64,000 bases of DNA, from the NCBI GenBank assembly GCA_021295155.1, contig JAJTJC010000035.1, forward strand, positions 806,001 to 870,000, in the 5' to 3' direction. Shown one piece after another: positions 24,821 through 33,046 of this stretch. The first letter of the stretch is position 1; each line of letters opens with the position of its first letter. The notes beneath the pieces are model-generated. The model had not been told where the DNA came from, did not search any database, and saw only the letters and a list, made by a program, of their open reading frames with translations. Origin of the DNA: Flavobacteriaceae bacterium D16 (GTDB taxonomy: Bacteria > Bacteroidota > Bacteroidia > Flavobacteriales > Flavobacteriaceae). The translations under genes were made by a program, and so were the position numbers.

Positions 24821-25491
24821 TGGATTGGGGTCCTATATATTTAACACTTAAGCTGGCTTTCGCTACTACCTTTATTCTATTGCTGGTAGGTATACCCCTT
24901 GGTAATTGGTTGTCCCGAACTACCTCCTGGTGGAAACCCCTTGTTGAAACCTTGGTAAGTATGCCCCTTGTCCTGCCTCCTACGGTACTGGGGTTTTATT
25001 TTCTAATCGCTTTTGGCCCGGAACAGTTTTTAGGCGGCTGGATCGATAAATGGTTTGGTGTCAAACTGGTATTCTCTTTTCCTGGTTTAGTACTGGCCTC
25101 TGTGATATACAGTTTGCCTTTTATGGTACAACCCATACATTCAGGGCTTTCCAGCCTCCCAAATTCCTTACTGGAGGCTTCAGAACTGATGGGTAAATCG
25201 AAGTGGAAAACCTTGTTGAAAGTTGGATTACCAAACATAAAACCATCATTACTTACCGGTATTATCCTTTCATTTGCCCACACTGTTGGGGAATTTGGTG
25301 TAGTATTGATGATAGGGGGAAGCATCCCGAACAAAACCCGGGTGGCCTCTATAGCCATTTATGAGGAAGTGGAAGCCTTAAATTATACAACTGCTCACAC
25401 TTATTCCCTGCTACTCCTGGTCCTGGCATTTGGTGTCCTGCTATCTGTATACTTGATCAACGGGGGTTACCTAAAACGATTCTGGAAATGA
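24820..25491 (+). CDS. modB: Molybdate ABC transporter permease ModB
   Basis: The 223-residue inner-membrane permease starts MDWGPIYLTLKLAFATT and has about five or six helices. The hallmark permease loop EASELMGKSKWKTLLKVGLPNIKPSLLTG near 125-155 contacts ModC. FAHTVGEFGVVLMIGGSIPNKT is the conserved ModB segment that follows. I start at ATG 24820, which shares a base with the stop of the Mop gene; the reading from 24742 runs inside that gene and lacks family residues. It overlaps modC by 4 bases. Confidence 0.95.
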   Translation: MDWGPIYLTLKLAFATTFILLLVGIPLGNWLSRTTSWWKPLVETLVSMPLVLPPTVLGFYFLIAFGPEQFLGGWIDKWFGVKLVFSFPGLVLASVIYSLPFMVQPIHSGLSSLPNSLLEASELMGKSKWKTLLKVGLPNIKPSLLTGIILSFAHTVGEFGVVLMIGGSIPNKTRVASIAIYEEVEALNYTTAHTYSLLLLVLAFGVLLSVYLINGGYLKRFWK

Positions 25492-26366
25492 TTGCACTGG
25501 ACATTAGTAAACGGCTCCGGGCAGAAGGCGGATATTTGGATCTGCATATCAATGTCCGTATTGAAGCAGGAGAGTGGGTTACCTTATACGGTCCTTCCGG
25601 GGTTGGCAAGACTTCCACCCTACGGATGCTATCGGGCTTAATGAAACCAGATAAGGGAAGCATTATAGTCTCCGATACTACCTGGTTCGATGCTTCCAAA
25701 AAAGTGAACCTGAAACCAGGACTACGCAACATCGGTTATGTTTTTCAGGACTTTGCTCTTTTTCCAAATATGACGGTCAGACAAAACCTGGAGTTTGCCA
25801 GAAAAAAAAGCGGTGACGGGAAAATGCTGACTACAGTTCTTGACATGATCGAACTGGCAGACCTGCAGGATCAGAAGCCTGCTAGCCTTTCAGGTGGTCA
25901 GAAACAACGGGTTGCACTGGCAAGGGCTCTGGTGCAGGAACCGAAAGTACTGCTGCTCGATGAGCCGCTCTCAGCTTTAGATCCGGCCATGCGATTTAAA
26001 CTGCAGGAATACCTCATTAGAGTACATAAAGAGTTTAAGCTTACGACCCTTTTAGTGAGCCATGATATCAGTGAAATAAGTCGATTGTCCAATACCGTTT
26101 TGGTGATGGAAAAAGGGAAGATAATCCGCCAAGGGTCACCTTCACAAGTTTTGCTCAGGCATGATGTAAGTGGTAAATTCAAATTCACTGGGGTAATTAT
26201 CTCCATTGAAAAAGCAGATCTGATGTATGTGGCCAATGTGCTTGTTCAGGATCAAGTGGTACGGGTAATTGCCACCGCAGAAGAAGTTAGTACGCTCAAG
26301 CCCGGTGATCAGGTAATGGTGGCTTCAAAAGCTTTCAACCCACTTATTTACAAATTGGAAATTTAG
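25488..26366 (+). CDS. modC: Molybdate ABC transporter ATP-binding protein ModC
   Basis: The 292-residue ATPase powers molybdate import. Walker A is LYGPSGVGKTST near 34, the Q-loop YVFQDFALFPNMTV near 84, signature LSGGQKQRVALARAL near 133, Walker B VLLLDEPLSALDP near 154, and switch His in LLVSHDISE. The last 75 residues or so form a TOBE-like regulatory domain (VIISIEKADLMYVANVLV..VRVIATAEEV). It overlaps modB by ATGA and is the last gene of the operon. Confidence 0.94.
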   Translation: MIALDISKRLRAEGGYLDLHINVRIEAGEWVTLYGPSGVGKTSTLRMLSGLMKPDKGSIIVSDTTWFDASKKVNLKPGLRNIGYVFQDFALFPNMTVRQNLEFARKKSGDGKMLTTVLDMIELADLQDQKPASLSGGQKQRVALARALVQEPKVLLLDEPLSALDPAMRFKLQEYLIRVHKEFKLTTLLVSHDISEISRLSNTVLVMEKGKIIRQGSPSQVLLRHDVSGKFKFTGVIISIEKADLMYVANVLVQDQVVRVIATAEEVSTLKPGDQVMVASKAFNPLIYKLEI

Positions 26367-26396
26367 AGAACACTTTGCATTAAGTACCTTAAAGGC

Positions 26397-26963
26397 ATGT
26401 CGCTGATTTCGAAAAAAGCCGCTTTAGTATTGATAGACATCCAAAAGGGTTTGGATGAATCTGCCTTCTATGGAGGTCACAGGAACAACCCTGAGGCAGA
26501 ACTACGAGCCTCTACCCTACTGGATAGATGGCGTACTTTGGGGCTACCTGTTTTTCATGTCAGACATAGTTCTCAAAACCCGGATTCACCCTTGCATGCT
26601 TCTAAATCCGGCTATGTCATTAAAGATATTGTTAAGCCACTGCAAGGGGAATCTGTGATCACCAAAACCGTGAATAGCGCCTTTATTGACACAAATCTTC
26701 TTCCTTTACTTAAAGAGGTCCCCACCCAAACCTTGGTGATCGCAGGCCTTACCACTAATCATTGTATATCTTCCACCGCACGAATGGCTGGTAATCTGGG
26801 TTTACAAACCTATGTGGTTTCTGATGCTGTTGCGGCATTTGATAGTCAGGATCTTAATGGAAACCCTTTACTGGCTGAGCTCATGCACCAAACGGCTCTT
26901 GCAAGCCTTCAAAAAGAGTTCGCAATAGTTACTGATTCGGCGGAGATTCTTTCACTTCTTTAA
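26397..26963 (+). CDS. Isochorismatase-family cysteine hydrolase
   Basis: The 188-residue protein has the catalytic triad of the family: Asp in ALVLIDIQKGLDES (about residue 13), Lys in VITKTVNSAF (about 88) and the nucleophile Cys in LTTNHCISSTARMAGNLG (about 122). Such enzymes hydrolyse amides (nicotinamide, biuret) or isochorismate. The substrate cannot be fixed by sequence. It stands 30 bases after modC and might be co-transcribed, but no functional link is evident. Confidence 0.88.
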   Translation: MSLISKKAALVLIDIQKGLDESAFYGGHRNNPEAELRASTLLDRWRTLGLPVFHVRHSSQNPDSPLHASKSGYVIKDIVKPLQGESVITKTVNSAFIDTNLLPLLKEVPTQTLVIAGLTTNHCISSTARMAGNLGLQTYVVSDAVAAFDSQDLNGNPLLAELMHQTALASLQKEFAIVTDSAEILSLL

Positions 26964-27097
26964 TCTGATCCCAGGTTTACCAAGGGTAGATTTCTTGGGT
27001 TGGCATAGCTAACGAATTATTGGTACTTTTATATAAGCCGGTAATTTGGCTCATCTCCTTCCAATTCCCGGTAAACCACATCAGTTATTTAGGATCC

Positions 27098-28645
27098 ATG
27101 CCAACCGGAAGAAAATACATAAGCGAAAACCCGGCCAAAGTCATCAGATATATCCTATTTATTGCTGCTCCGCTGATAGCCGCATACCTTATCGCATTTG
27201 TAGAACTGGACCCTGATAAGCCAGTACTGACCTATACCCTCGCTGTGGCCATCCTAATGGCTATTTGGTGGGTAACCGAAATTGTTCCACTGGCCATCAC
27301 TTCCTTATTGCCCATTGTTCTGTTCCCTGCTTTTGGAATTATGGATGGCAGGGAAGTTTCTGCCACTTATTTTAATCATGTAATCTTTCTGTTTATAGGA
27401 GGTTTCCTTGTTGCTCTGGCGATCCAGAAGTGGGGCCTTCATAAGCGTATTGCATTGAAAATTCTCAAAATTGTAGGCAGCAGCCCGGCCAAGATTTTAC
27501 TGGGTTTTATGTTTGCCACTGCCTTTCTTTCCATGTGGATTTCAAATACGGCAACGGCCATGCTAATGGTCCCCATTTTACTATCCATTATCACTAAATT
27601 GGAAGAGATCAATACCAAAGCTTTGGTGAATCATTTTGCCGTAGGGCTTCTTTTGAGTATTGCCTACAGCGCCTCTGTAGGCGGAGTGGCTACCCTTGTC
27701 GGCACCCCTCCTAACCTTTCCTTTGCCCGGATCTTTTATATTTATTTTCCAGATGCTCCGGAAATATCGTTCGCAACCTGGTTTTTTTATGCGTTCCCAA
27801 TAACTGTTTTGCTTTTTGGATTAGTGTTTGCCTACCTGTACTTCATTTTCGTTAAAAGAAAAACCCAGTGGAAAAGCCTGAAGCGATCCGAAATAGCCCA
27901 GTCTTATCAAAAACTGGGACCAAAGGGGTTTGAAGAAAAAGTCTTACTAATCGCTTTTGCAAGCCTGGCATTGCTCTGGTTTTTGAGGGCCGATATCAGT
28001 ATTGGTTCATTTACGATCCCAGGCTGGTCCGGTCTATTTAACCAACCTGAATTTTTTAATGATGGTACAGTGGCTATCCTGGTGGCGGTGGTCCTGTTTG
28101 TAATACCCTCCAAATCGGCTCCTGGGACCTTTTTAATGGACTGGAAGGCTGCTGAAGAAATACCCTGGGAGATCATCCTGCTTTTTGGTGGTGGTTTCGC
28201 ACTGGCAAGTGGTTTTAAAGAATCCGGCTTATCCCTTTGGTTTGGTCAGCAACTGATATGGTTAGGTGATATGCATCCTATCGTACTTATTCTATGCATA
28301 AGTCTGCTGGTTACTTTTCTGACCGAAGTAACCTCAAACACCGCAACTGTAGAAACACTTCTCCCTATTCTGGCCGGGCTGGCAGTGAGTATTGAAACCA
28401 ACCCCCTACTTTTTATGCTTCCCGCTACCGTCGCAGGTTCCCTGGCTTTTATGCTACCCGTGGCTACCCCGCCTAATGCCATCGTTTTTGGAAGTAAACG
28501 CTTAACCGTGATACAAATGGCAAAAACCGGGTTTATCCTGAACCTGATTGGTGTTATTCTGGTGACCCTTGTTACCTATTATTTCGGGACGCTAATATTT
28601 GACATTAGTGAGGGGGTATTCCCAGACTGGGCGATTATCCCCTAA
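27098..28645 (+). CDS. DASS/SLC13-family sodium:dicarboxylate symporter
   Basis: The 515-residue inner-membrane transporter has about 11-13 helices. It contains the two SNT signatures of the family: FLSMWISNTATAMLM near residue 140 and FLTEVTSNTATVETLLPIL near 410, plus VGGVATLVGTPPNLSF and VATPPNAIVFGS, which form the sodium and substrate sites. Substrates of relatives are succinate, fumarate, malate or citrate. I start at ATG 27098 (MPTGRKYISENPAK); the reading from 27020 adds a hydrophobic stretch that is not family-like. It ends at the hairpin at 28651-28672. Confidence 0.92.
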   Translation: MPTGRKYISENPAKVIRYILFIAAPLIAAYLIAFVELDPDKPVLTYTLAVAILMAIWWVTEIVPLAITSLLPIVLFPAFGIMDGREVSATYFNHVIFLFIGGFLVALAIQKWGLHKRIALKILKIVGSSPAKILLGFMFATAFLSMWISNTATAMLMVPILLSIITKLEEINTKALVNHFAVGLLLSIAYSASVGGVATLVGTPPNLSFARIFYIYFPDAPEISFATWFFYAFPITVLLFGLVFAYLYFIFVKRKTQWKSLKRSEIAQSYQKLGPKGFEEKVLLIAFASLALLWFLRADISIGSFTIPGWSGLFNQPEFFNDGTVAILVAVVLFVIPSKSAPGTFLMDWKAAEEIPWEIILLFGGGFALASGFKESGLSLWFGQQLIWLGDMHPIVLILCISLLVTFLTEVTSNTATVETLLPILAGLAVSIETNPLLFMLPATVAGSLAFMLPVATPPNAIVFGSKRLTVIQMAKTGFILNLIGVILVTLVTYYFGTLIFDISEGVFPDWAIIP

Positions 28646-28650
28646 TAAAA

Positions 28651-28672
28651 AAGGGTTAGCGAACTAACCCCT
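28651..28672. terminator. Bidirectional terminator between the DASS gene and rny
   Basis: GGGTTAG (28653-28659) pairs with CTAACCC (28664-28670) around a stable CGAA tetraloop. An A run lies on the left and a short T run on the right, so it can stop transcripts from both sides. Confidence 0.75.
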
Positions 28673-28697
28673 TTGCTTAGGTACTATTATAATTCTA

Positions 28698-30266
28698 TTA
28701 TTTAGCTACATTAACGGAACGTGTTTCCCGAATCACGGTAACTTTTACCTGACCCGGATAGGTCATATCGGTTTGTATTTTCTGAGATATCTCAAAAGAT
28801 AGTTGGGCCGCCTTTTCATCACTTACCTTCTCACTCTCCACAATAACCCTTAATTCTCGTCCTGCCTGTATGGCGTAGGCCTTTTGTACACCTCCGAAAC
28901 CAAAGGCTATTTCTTCCAGGTCCTTCAACCTCTGGATATAGCTGTCCAGGACTTGTCGCCTTGCTCCTGGCCTGGCTCCACTGATAGCATCACAGACCTG
29001 TACTATGGGAGAGATCAGGGATTTCATATCAATTTCATCGTGGTGAGCCCCAATAGCGTTGCAAACTTCAGCTTTTTCGCCAAATTTTTCTGCCCATTGC
29101 ATCCCCAATATAGCGTGAGGCGTTTCCACTTCCGCTTCCGAATTAGGAACTTTCCCTATATCGTGCAGTAAACCTGCCCTTTTTGCCAATTTAGGATTAA
29201 CCCCTAATTCGGCGGCCATTATTCCGCATAGTTTGGCTACTTCCCTCGAATGCTGTAAAAGGTTTTGGCCATAGGAAGAACGGTATTTCATCCTACCTAC
29301 CGCTCTAACTAATTCGGGATGTAATCCATGAATACCCAGGTCGATTACCGTCCGTTTACCCACTTCAACTATTTCCTGTTCTATTTGTTTTTCAGTCTTG
29401 CGCACGATTTCTTCTATACGTGCGGGGTGTATACGCCCATCGGTAACCAGCTTGTGAAGAGATAAGCGAGCTACTTCTCTGCGCACGGAATCAAAACACG
29501 ACAGTATGATGGCCTCCGGGGTGTCGTCTACAATGATCTCAACGCCAGTAGCAGACTCGAGGGCTCTGATATTTCGTCCTTCCCGACCAATAATCCTTCC
29601 TTTTACATCGTCAGATTCAAGGTTGAAGACGGAAACGCAGTTTTCAATAGCCTCTTCTGTACCTACGCGTTGAATAGTATTGATAACGATTTTTTTGGCT
29701 TCCTGTTGGGCAGAAAGTTTTACTTCTTCCAGGGTACTTTGCATGTAGGACATGGCATCTGCCTTGGCCTTCTCCTTGAGCGATTCAAACAGTTGTGACT
29801 TGGCCTCTTCTGCCGAAAGTCCCGATATTACCTCAAGTTGCTTTACCTGGCTATGGTGTAGTTTCTCTAGTTCGGCCTGCTTCTTTTCGTAGAATTCCCT
29901 TTTGTGGTCAACTTCTTTAAGCTTCGTTTCCAGCTTTTCATTATTGCGCCTCACTTTCGCCAATTCGCTGCTGATTTGGGACTCTTTATCCCGGGTCCTT
30001 TTCTCGGATTCGGCAATCTTTTTGTCTTTATTGATGATGACCTTTTCGTGTTCGGCCTTCATTTCCAAAAACTTTTCTTTAGCCTGGAAGATTTTATCCT
30101 TCTTGATACGCTCTCCCTCAATATTGGCATTTTTAATAATGGCGCTGGCGTCTTTTTTAGCCTGACCAATGGTCTTGGATGCCCTCCCCTTCTCCAGGAT
30201 CTTGGCAATGATAAATCCAAGGACCAATCCGCCTATTGCTGCGATTGAAATTGATGTTATGTCCAT
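28698..30266 (-). CDS. rny: Ribonuclease Y
   Basis: RNase Y is a membrane-anchored endoribonuclease that starts mRNA decay. The 522-residue protein has an N-terminal membrane helix ([17 protein letters not shown]), a long Lys/Glu-rich coiled coil (about 30-190), a KH domain with [15 protein letters not shown] near 225, and an HD domain with [12 protein letters not shown] near 365 (His-Asp pair) and GAHHDEID near 400. The length is standard. It lies downstream of zapA and the 6S RNA on the same strand. Confidence 0.96.
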   Translation of the reverse strand: MDITSISIAAIGGLVLGFIIAKILEKGRASKTIGQAKKDASAIIKNANIEGERIKKDKIFQAKEKFLEMKAEHEKVIINKDKKIAESEKRTRDKESQISSELAKVRRNNEKLETKLKEVDHKREFYEKKQAELEKLHHSQVKQLEVISGLSAEEAKSQLFESLKEKAKADAMSYMQSTLEEVKLSAQQEAKKIVINTIQRVGTEEAIENCVSVFNLESDDVKGRIIGREGRNIRALESATGVEIIVDDTPEAIILSCFDSVRREVARLSLHKLVTDGRIHPARIEEIVRKTEKQIEQEIVEVGKRTVIDLGIHGLHPELVRAVGRMKYRSSYGQNLLQHSREVAKLCGIMAAELGVNPKLAKRAGLLHDIGKVPNSEAEVETPHAILGMQWAEKFGEKAEVCNAIGAHHDEIDMKSLISPIVQVCDAISGARPGARRQVLDSYIQRLKDLEEIAFGFGGVQKAYAIQAGRELRVIVESEKVSDEKAAQLSFEISQKIQTDMTYPGQVKVTVIRETRSVNVAK

Positions 30267-30368
30267 TTGTCGTTACAGTTTAGATGCCTTTATCAGGCAA
30301 TGAGTTGTCTGAGGCAATCCACTTAAGGCCGTACCGCAGATAAATTGATCTCAAAAGCAATTGATACC

Positions 30369-30542
30369 AAAAAAAAGCCCACATTGGTTAGAAGTTTTGT
30401 ACAAACTCCAATAAACAGGTTTAGGGCTAACAGACTGATCAAGGATCCTCTAACAAGGAGGCATGCTTTTACAATCTAAACTCACCCTTTTTAAAAATAA
30501 TAGTGTTGAGTTTGTCAAAAAATATATTACCAATGTGGGCAG
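30369..30542 (-). ncRNA. ssrS: 6S RNA
   Basis: The 299-base gap between zapA and rny holds a long rod-like RNA on the minus strand. Its outer stem is perfect: the strand from 30540-30529 pairs with that from 30388-30377 (12 pairs), directly followed by eight U (30376-30369). A second helix joins 30515-30508 to 30408-30401 (8 perfect pairs) and continues with three pairs past a bulge. The interior holds further short pairings and a large open region, as in 6S RNA, which mimics an open promoter and binds RNA polymerase. Position next to zapA is the classic 6S location. A box AACATTTG (minus strand, 30547-30554) would start the RNA near 30542. The 174-base size fits. The call is by synteny and structure, not by a covariance search. 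Confidence 0.72.
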
Positions 30543-30565
30543 TAACAAATGTTATGTTAAAGAAC

Positions 30566-30862
30566 TTATTTCATGCTCAATTTGGAATTCACCAGTTCAT
30601 CCAGCGCGCGCAGACGCGCGTTAACTTCCCTGGTATCCTCCTGCTGATCAATGCCCCGCTGTTCAACCTTAGAGGCGAATTGCAAGGCACACATGGCCAG
30701 AACATCCTGTTTGTCGCGAACTGCGTAGTTCTGCTGGAATTTCCTGGCCAGCTGCTCGATATTCTTGGCAGCCTTCCGCAACCCTTCTTCCTGTTCCGGA
30801 TCAATGGTCAGGGGGTATACGCGGTCTGCAATGGATAGCTTTATCTTAAGCTTTTCTGCCAT
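30566..30862 (-). CDS. zapA: Cell division protein ZapA
   Basis: ZapA is a cytoplasmic protein that bundles FtsZ filaments at the division site. The 98-residue protein starts AEKLKIKLSIADRVYPLTIDPEQEEGLRKAAKNIEQLARKF, the globular head pattern of ZapA with the strand-strand-helix order. It continues into a coiled coil ending LDELVNSKLSMK. The size is typical. It follows the coiled-coil gene at 30879 by 16 bases and precedes the 6S RNA, whose promoter overlaps its 3' end. Confidence 0.92.
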   Translation of the reverse strand: MAEKLKIKLSIADRVYPLTIDPEQEEGLRKAAKNIEQLARKFQQNYAVRDKQDVLAMCALQFASKVEQRGIDQQEDTREVNARLRALDELVNSKLSMK

Positions 30863-30878
30863 ATTTCAGAGCGGTGTG

Positions 30879-31169
30879 CTAAACAGCGAGTTGTGCAATA
30901 CAATGGTCCAACTCCCTGATCAGCGAATTTATTTTGAGCTTTGCTTCTGTTTTATTAGTATCACTGCCCAGCATTGAGTTTGCCAGTTTGAGGGAATCAT
31001 ACTTTTCTTCCCAGTCCTTAGCGGATCTATTGGCCTTAACCAGCTTGTCTTTCAAGACTTGTAACTCTTGCTCCAGTCTAGAATTAGCCTGTGCCTGCAA
31101 CTCCAATTTATGCAGAACTTTGCTAATCTTATTCTCGAGAGAATCAACGATTTCAACCAATTCACTCAT
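30879..31169 (-). CDS. Small coiled-coil protein upstream of zapA
   Basis: The 96-residue protein is almost wholly helical with heptad repeats: VEIVDSLENKISKVLHKLELQAQ and SRLEQELQVLKDKLVKA, then a C-terminal INSLIRELDHCIAQL. It resembles ZapB-like division proteins in size, composition and position, but coiled coils make homology hard to prove, so I give no symbol. The start is ATG 31169 (MSELVEIVD). It is the first gene of the unit zapA-6S-rny, and a role with ZapA at the septum is the natural guess. Confidence 0.75.
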   Translation of the reverse strand: MSELVEIVDSLENKISKVLHKLELQAQANSRLEQELQVLKDKLVKANRSAKDWEEKYDSLKLANSMLGSDTNKTEAKLKINSLIRELDHCIAQLAV

Positions 31170-31350
31170 TTGCAAATTTCAATGCCATTCCTACAAATTT
31201 AAGATAGATAGTAAGACCTCGCAATTATTTTTGGAATTATTATTGAAGTATCACTTTAAGTGATTTTCTGATAATGCACGGATTCTTCAGGATCCCTTTC
31301 TATTATGACAATTAGGGCATATTAACTAATTTCGCACTAAGCTTCCTACT

Positions 31351-33042
31351 ATGAGAATATCGGTAATAGTACTATTCCTGCTTTCGTTTCAACTGTTCTT
31401 TGGACAGTCGCAATATCCCAAAGAGGTTTTTCGGCCCCCACTTGACATACCGATAATCCTGGCAGGAACATTCGGGGAATTGCGCTCCAATCATTTTCAT
31501 TCCGGGATTGATATTAAAACACAGCAGCGGCAAGGCCTGCCTGTTTTCGCAATTGCTGATGGCACCATAACCCGAATAAAAATTTCACATTGGGGTTATG
31601 GCAAGGCACTCTACATTGCCCACCCTAATGGTTATACCTCTGTTTATGCTCATTTGAAGAAGTTCGCTCCTGAAATTGAGCAATACGTGAAAAAGGTGCA
31701 ATACCAGAAACAATCTTATGAGGTGGAGATATTTCCGGATTTTGGGGAAATCAAAGTAAAAAAAGACAGCGTTGTAGCCTATTCGGGAAATACGGGTGGA
31801 TCTTCAGGGCCACATCTGCATTTTGAAATTCGGAACAGCATAAACGAAAAACCAACCAATCCGTTATTATATGGACTGGAAGTCAGGGATGCCACCAATC
31901 CCAGCCTGGTTAGCCTGCATGCTTATCCGTTATCCCAGGAAGCACAGGTTAACCAGAGTAACGAACGGGTGCAGCTCAGTTATACCAAGCAGGCAGACGG
32001 AACTTATCTGGCAGAAAAAGTTAGGGCACTTGGCACCATTGGATTTGGAGTAAATGCATTTGACCGTCAGGACCTGGCCGCCAATAAGAACGGGGTTTTC
32101 GCCATTGAACAAAAAGTTAATGGTAAAGTATACACGGATTTCGATTTCGACTCTTTTTCCTTTTCCGAAACCCGATATATTAATACCCTGATCGACTACG
32201 CTTATTTTGGTAGAAACAGGCAGCGGATACAGCAGTGCTTCAAGGCTCCCGGCAACAAATTAAGTATTTACAAAACCTTGGTAAATGATGGCAAAATAGT
32301 GGTCAGGGAGGGGTTGTCCTATAATGTAGAAATCGATATTAAAGACCTGGAAGGCAATGCCATAAGGGTAATTGTTCCTGTTGAAGGCGTCAGGGAACCA
32401 CTATTGAAAAAGCGGGAAGTACAAAAAACTCCCTACTGGCTTCAGCATGATAAACCCAATAATTTTGACCTGGGAATTGCCCGCGTATATTTCCCTGAAA
32501 ATACGTTCTACAGGGATTTCTATCTTGATTTAGATCCCGGCCAGGATACGGTCCGGATCCATAACAACAGGGTTCCTGCTCATAAAAATTTCACTATTGC
32601 CTTTGACGCCTCTGTCTTTACTCCTGAAGAAAGGAAAAGCCTTTTTATTGCACATTTAGACAAGGAAAGTCGTCCGCAATACATGAATACCTATAAAAAC
32701 GGGACTTCATTTTCTACCAGGACACGGCAACTTGGTACCTATACCCTTGCAAAAGATACTGTACCTCCTAAGATCAGACCCAGAAATTTCAAGGAAAAAC
32801 AATGGTTAACCAACTACCGTTACCTCAGTCTTCGTATTTCGGATGATCTCAGCGGTATAAATTCCTATAAAGCAACGCTCAATGGTGAGTGGATCCTGAT
32901 GGAATATGAACCCAAGACCAGTACCCTAACGTATAATTTTGACGACGTAATCCTGGACAAAAAGCAATGCCAGCTGGAGGTGGTTGTTACGGATAATGCG
33001 GGGAATTCAACTACCTTTAACAGTAGTTTCTTCAGAAGATAA
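31351..33042 (+). CDS. Secreted M23 family metallopeptidase
   Basis: The 563-residue protein has a signal peptide (about 1-19, ending LFFGQ). A LytM/M23 domain follows with HFHSGIDIK near residue 50 (first His and Asp), VYAHLKKF near 98 and GPHLHFEIRN near 158 (HxH). These are the zinc and catalytic residues of peptidoglycan endopeptidases, so an active wall hydrolase is likely. The remaining 370 residues are beta-rich, with Ig-like segments such as VVVTDNAGNSTTFNSSF at the end. It lies 4 bases before the TonB receptor's TTG start, so the two are co-transcribed. Confidence 0.92.
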   Translation: MRISVIVLFLLSFQLFFGQSQYPKEVFRPPLDIPIILAGTFGELRSNHFHSGIDIKTQQRQGLPVFAIADGTITRIKISHWGYGKALYIAHPNGYTSVYAHLKKFAPEIEQYVKKVQYQKQSYEVEIFPDFGEIKVKKDSVVAYSGNTGGSSGPHLHFEIRNSINEKPTNPLLYGLEVRDATNPSLVSLHAYPLSQEAQVNQSNERVQLSYTKQADGTYLAEKVRALGTIGFGVNAFDRQDLAANKNGVFAIEQKVNGKVYTDFDFDSFSFSETRYINTLIDYAYFGRNRQRIQQCFKAPGNKLSIYKTLVNDGKIVVREGLSYNVEIDIKDLEGNAIRVIVPVEGVREPLLKKREVQKTPYWLQHDKPNNFDLGIARVYFPENTFYRDFYLDLDPGQDTVRIHNNRVPAHKNFTIAFDASVFTPEERKSLFIAHLDKESRPQYMNTYKNGTSFSTRTRQLGTYTLAKDTVPPKIRPRNFKEKQWLTNYRYLSLRISDDLSGINSYKATLNGEWILMEYEPKTSTLTYNFDDVILDKKQCQLEVVVTDNAGNSTTFNSSFFRR

Positions 33043-33046
33043 GCTT

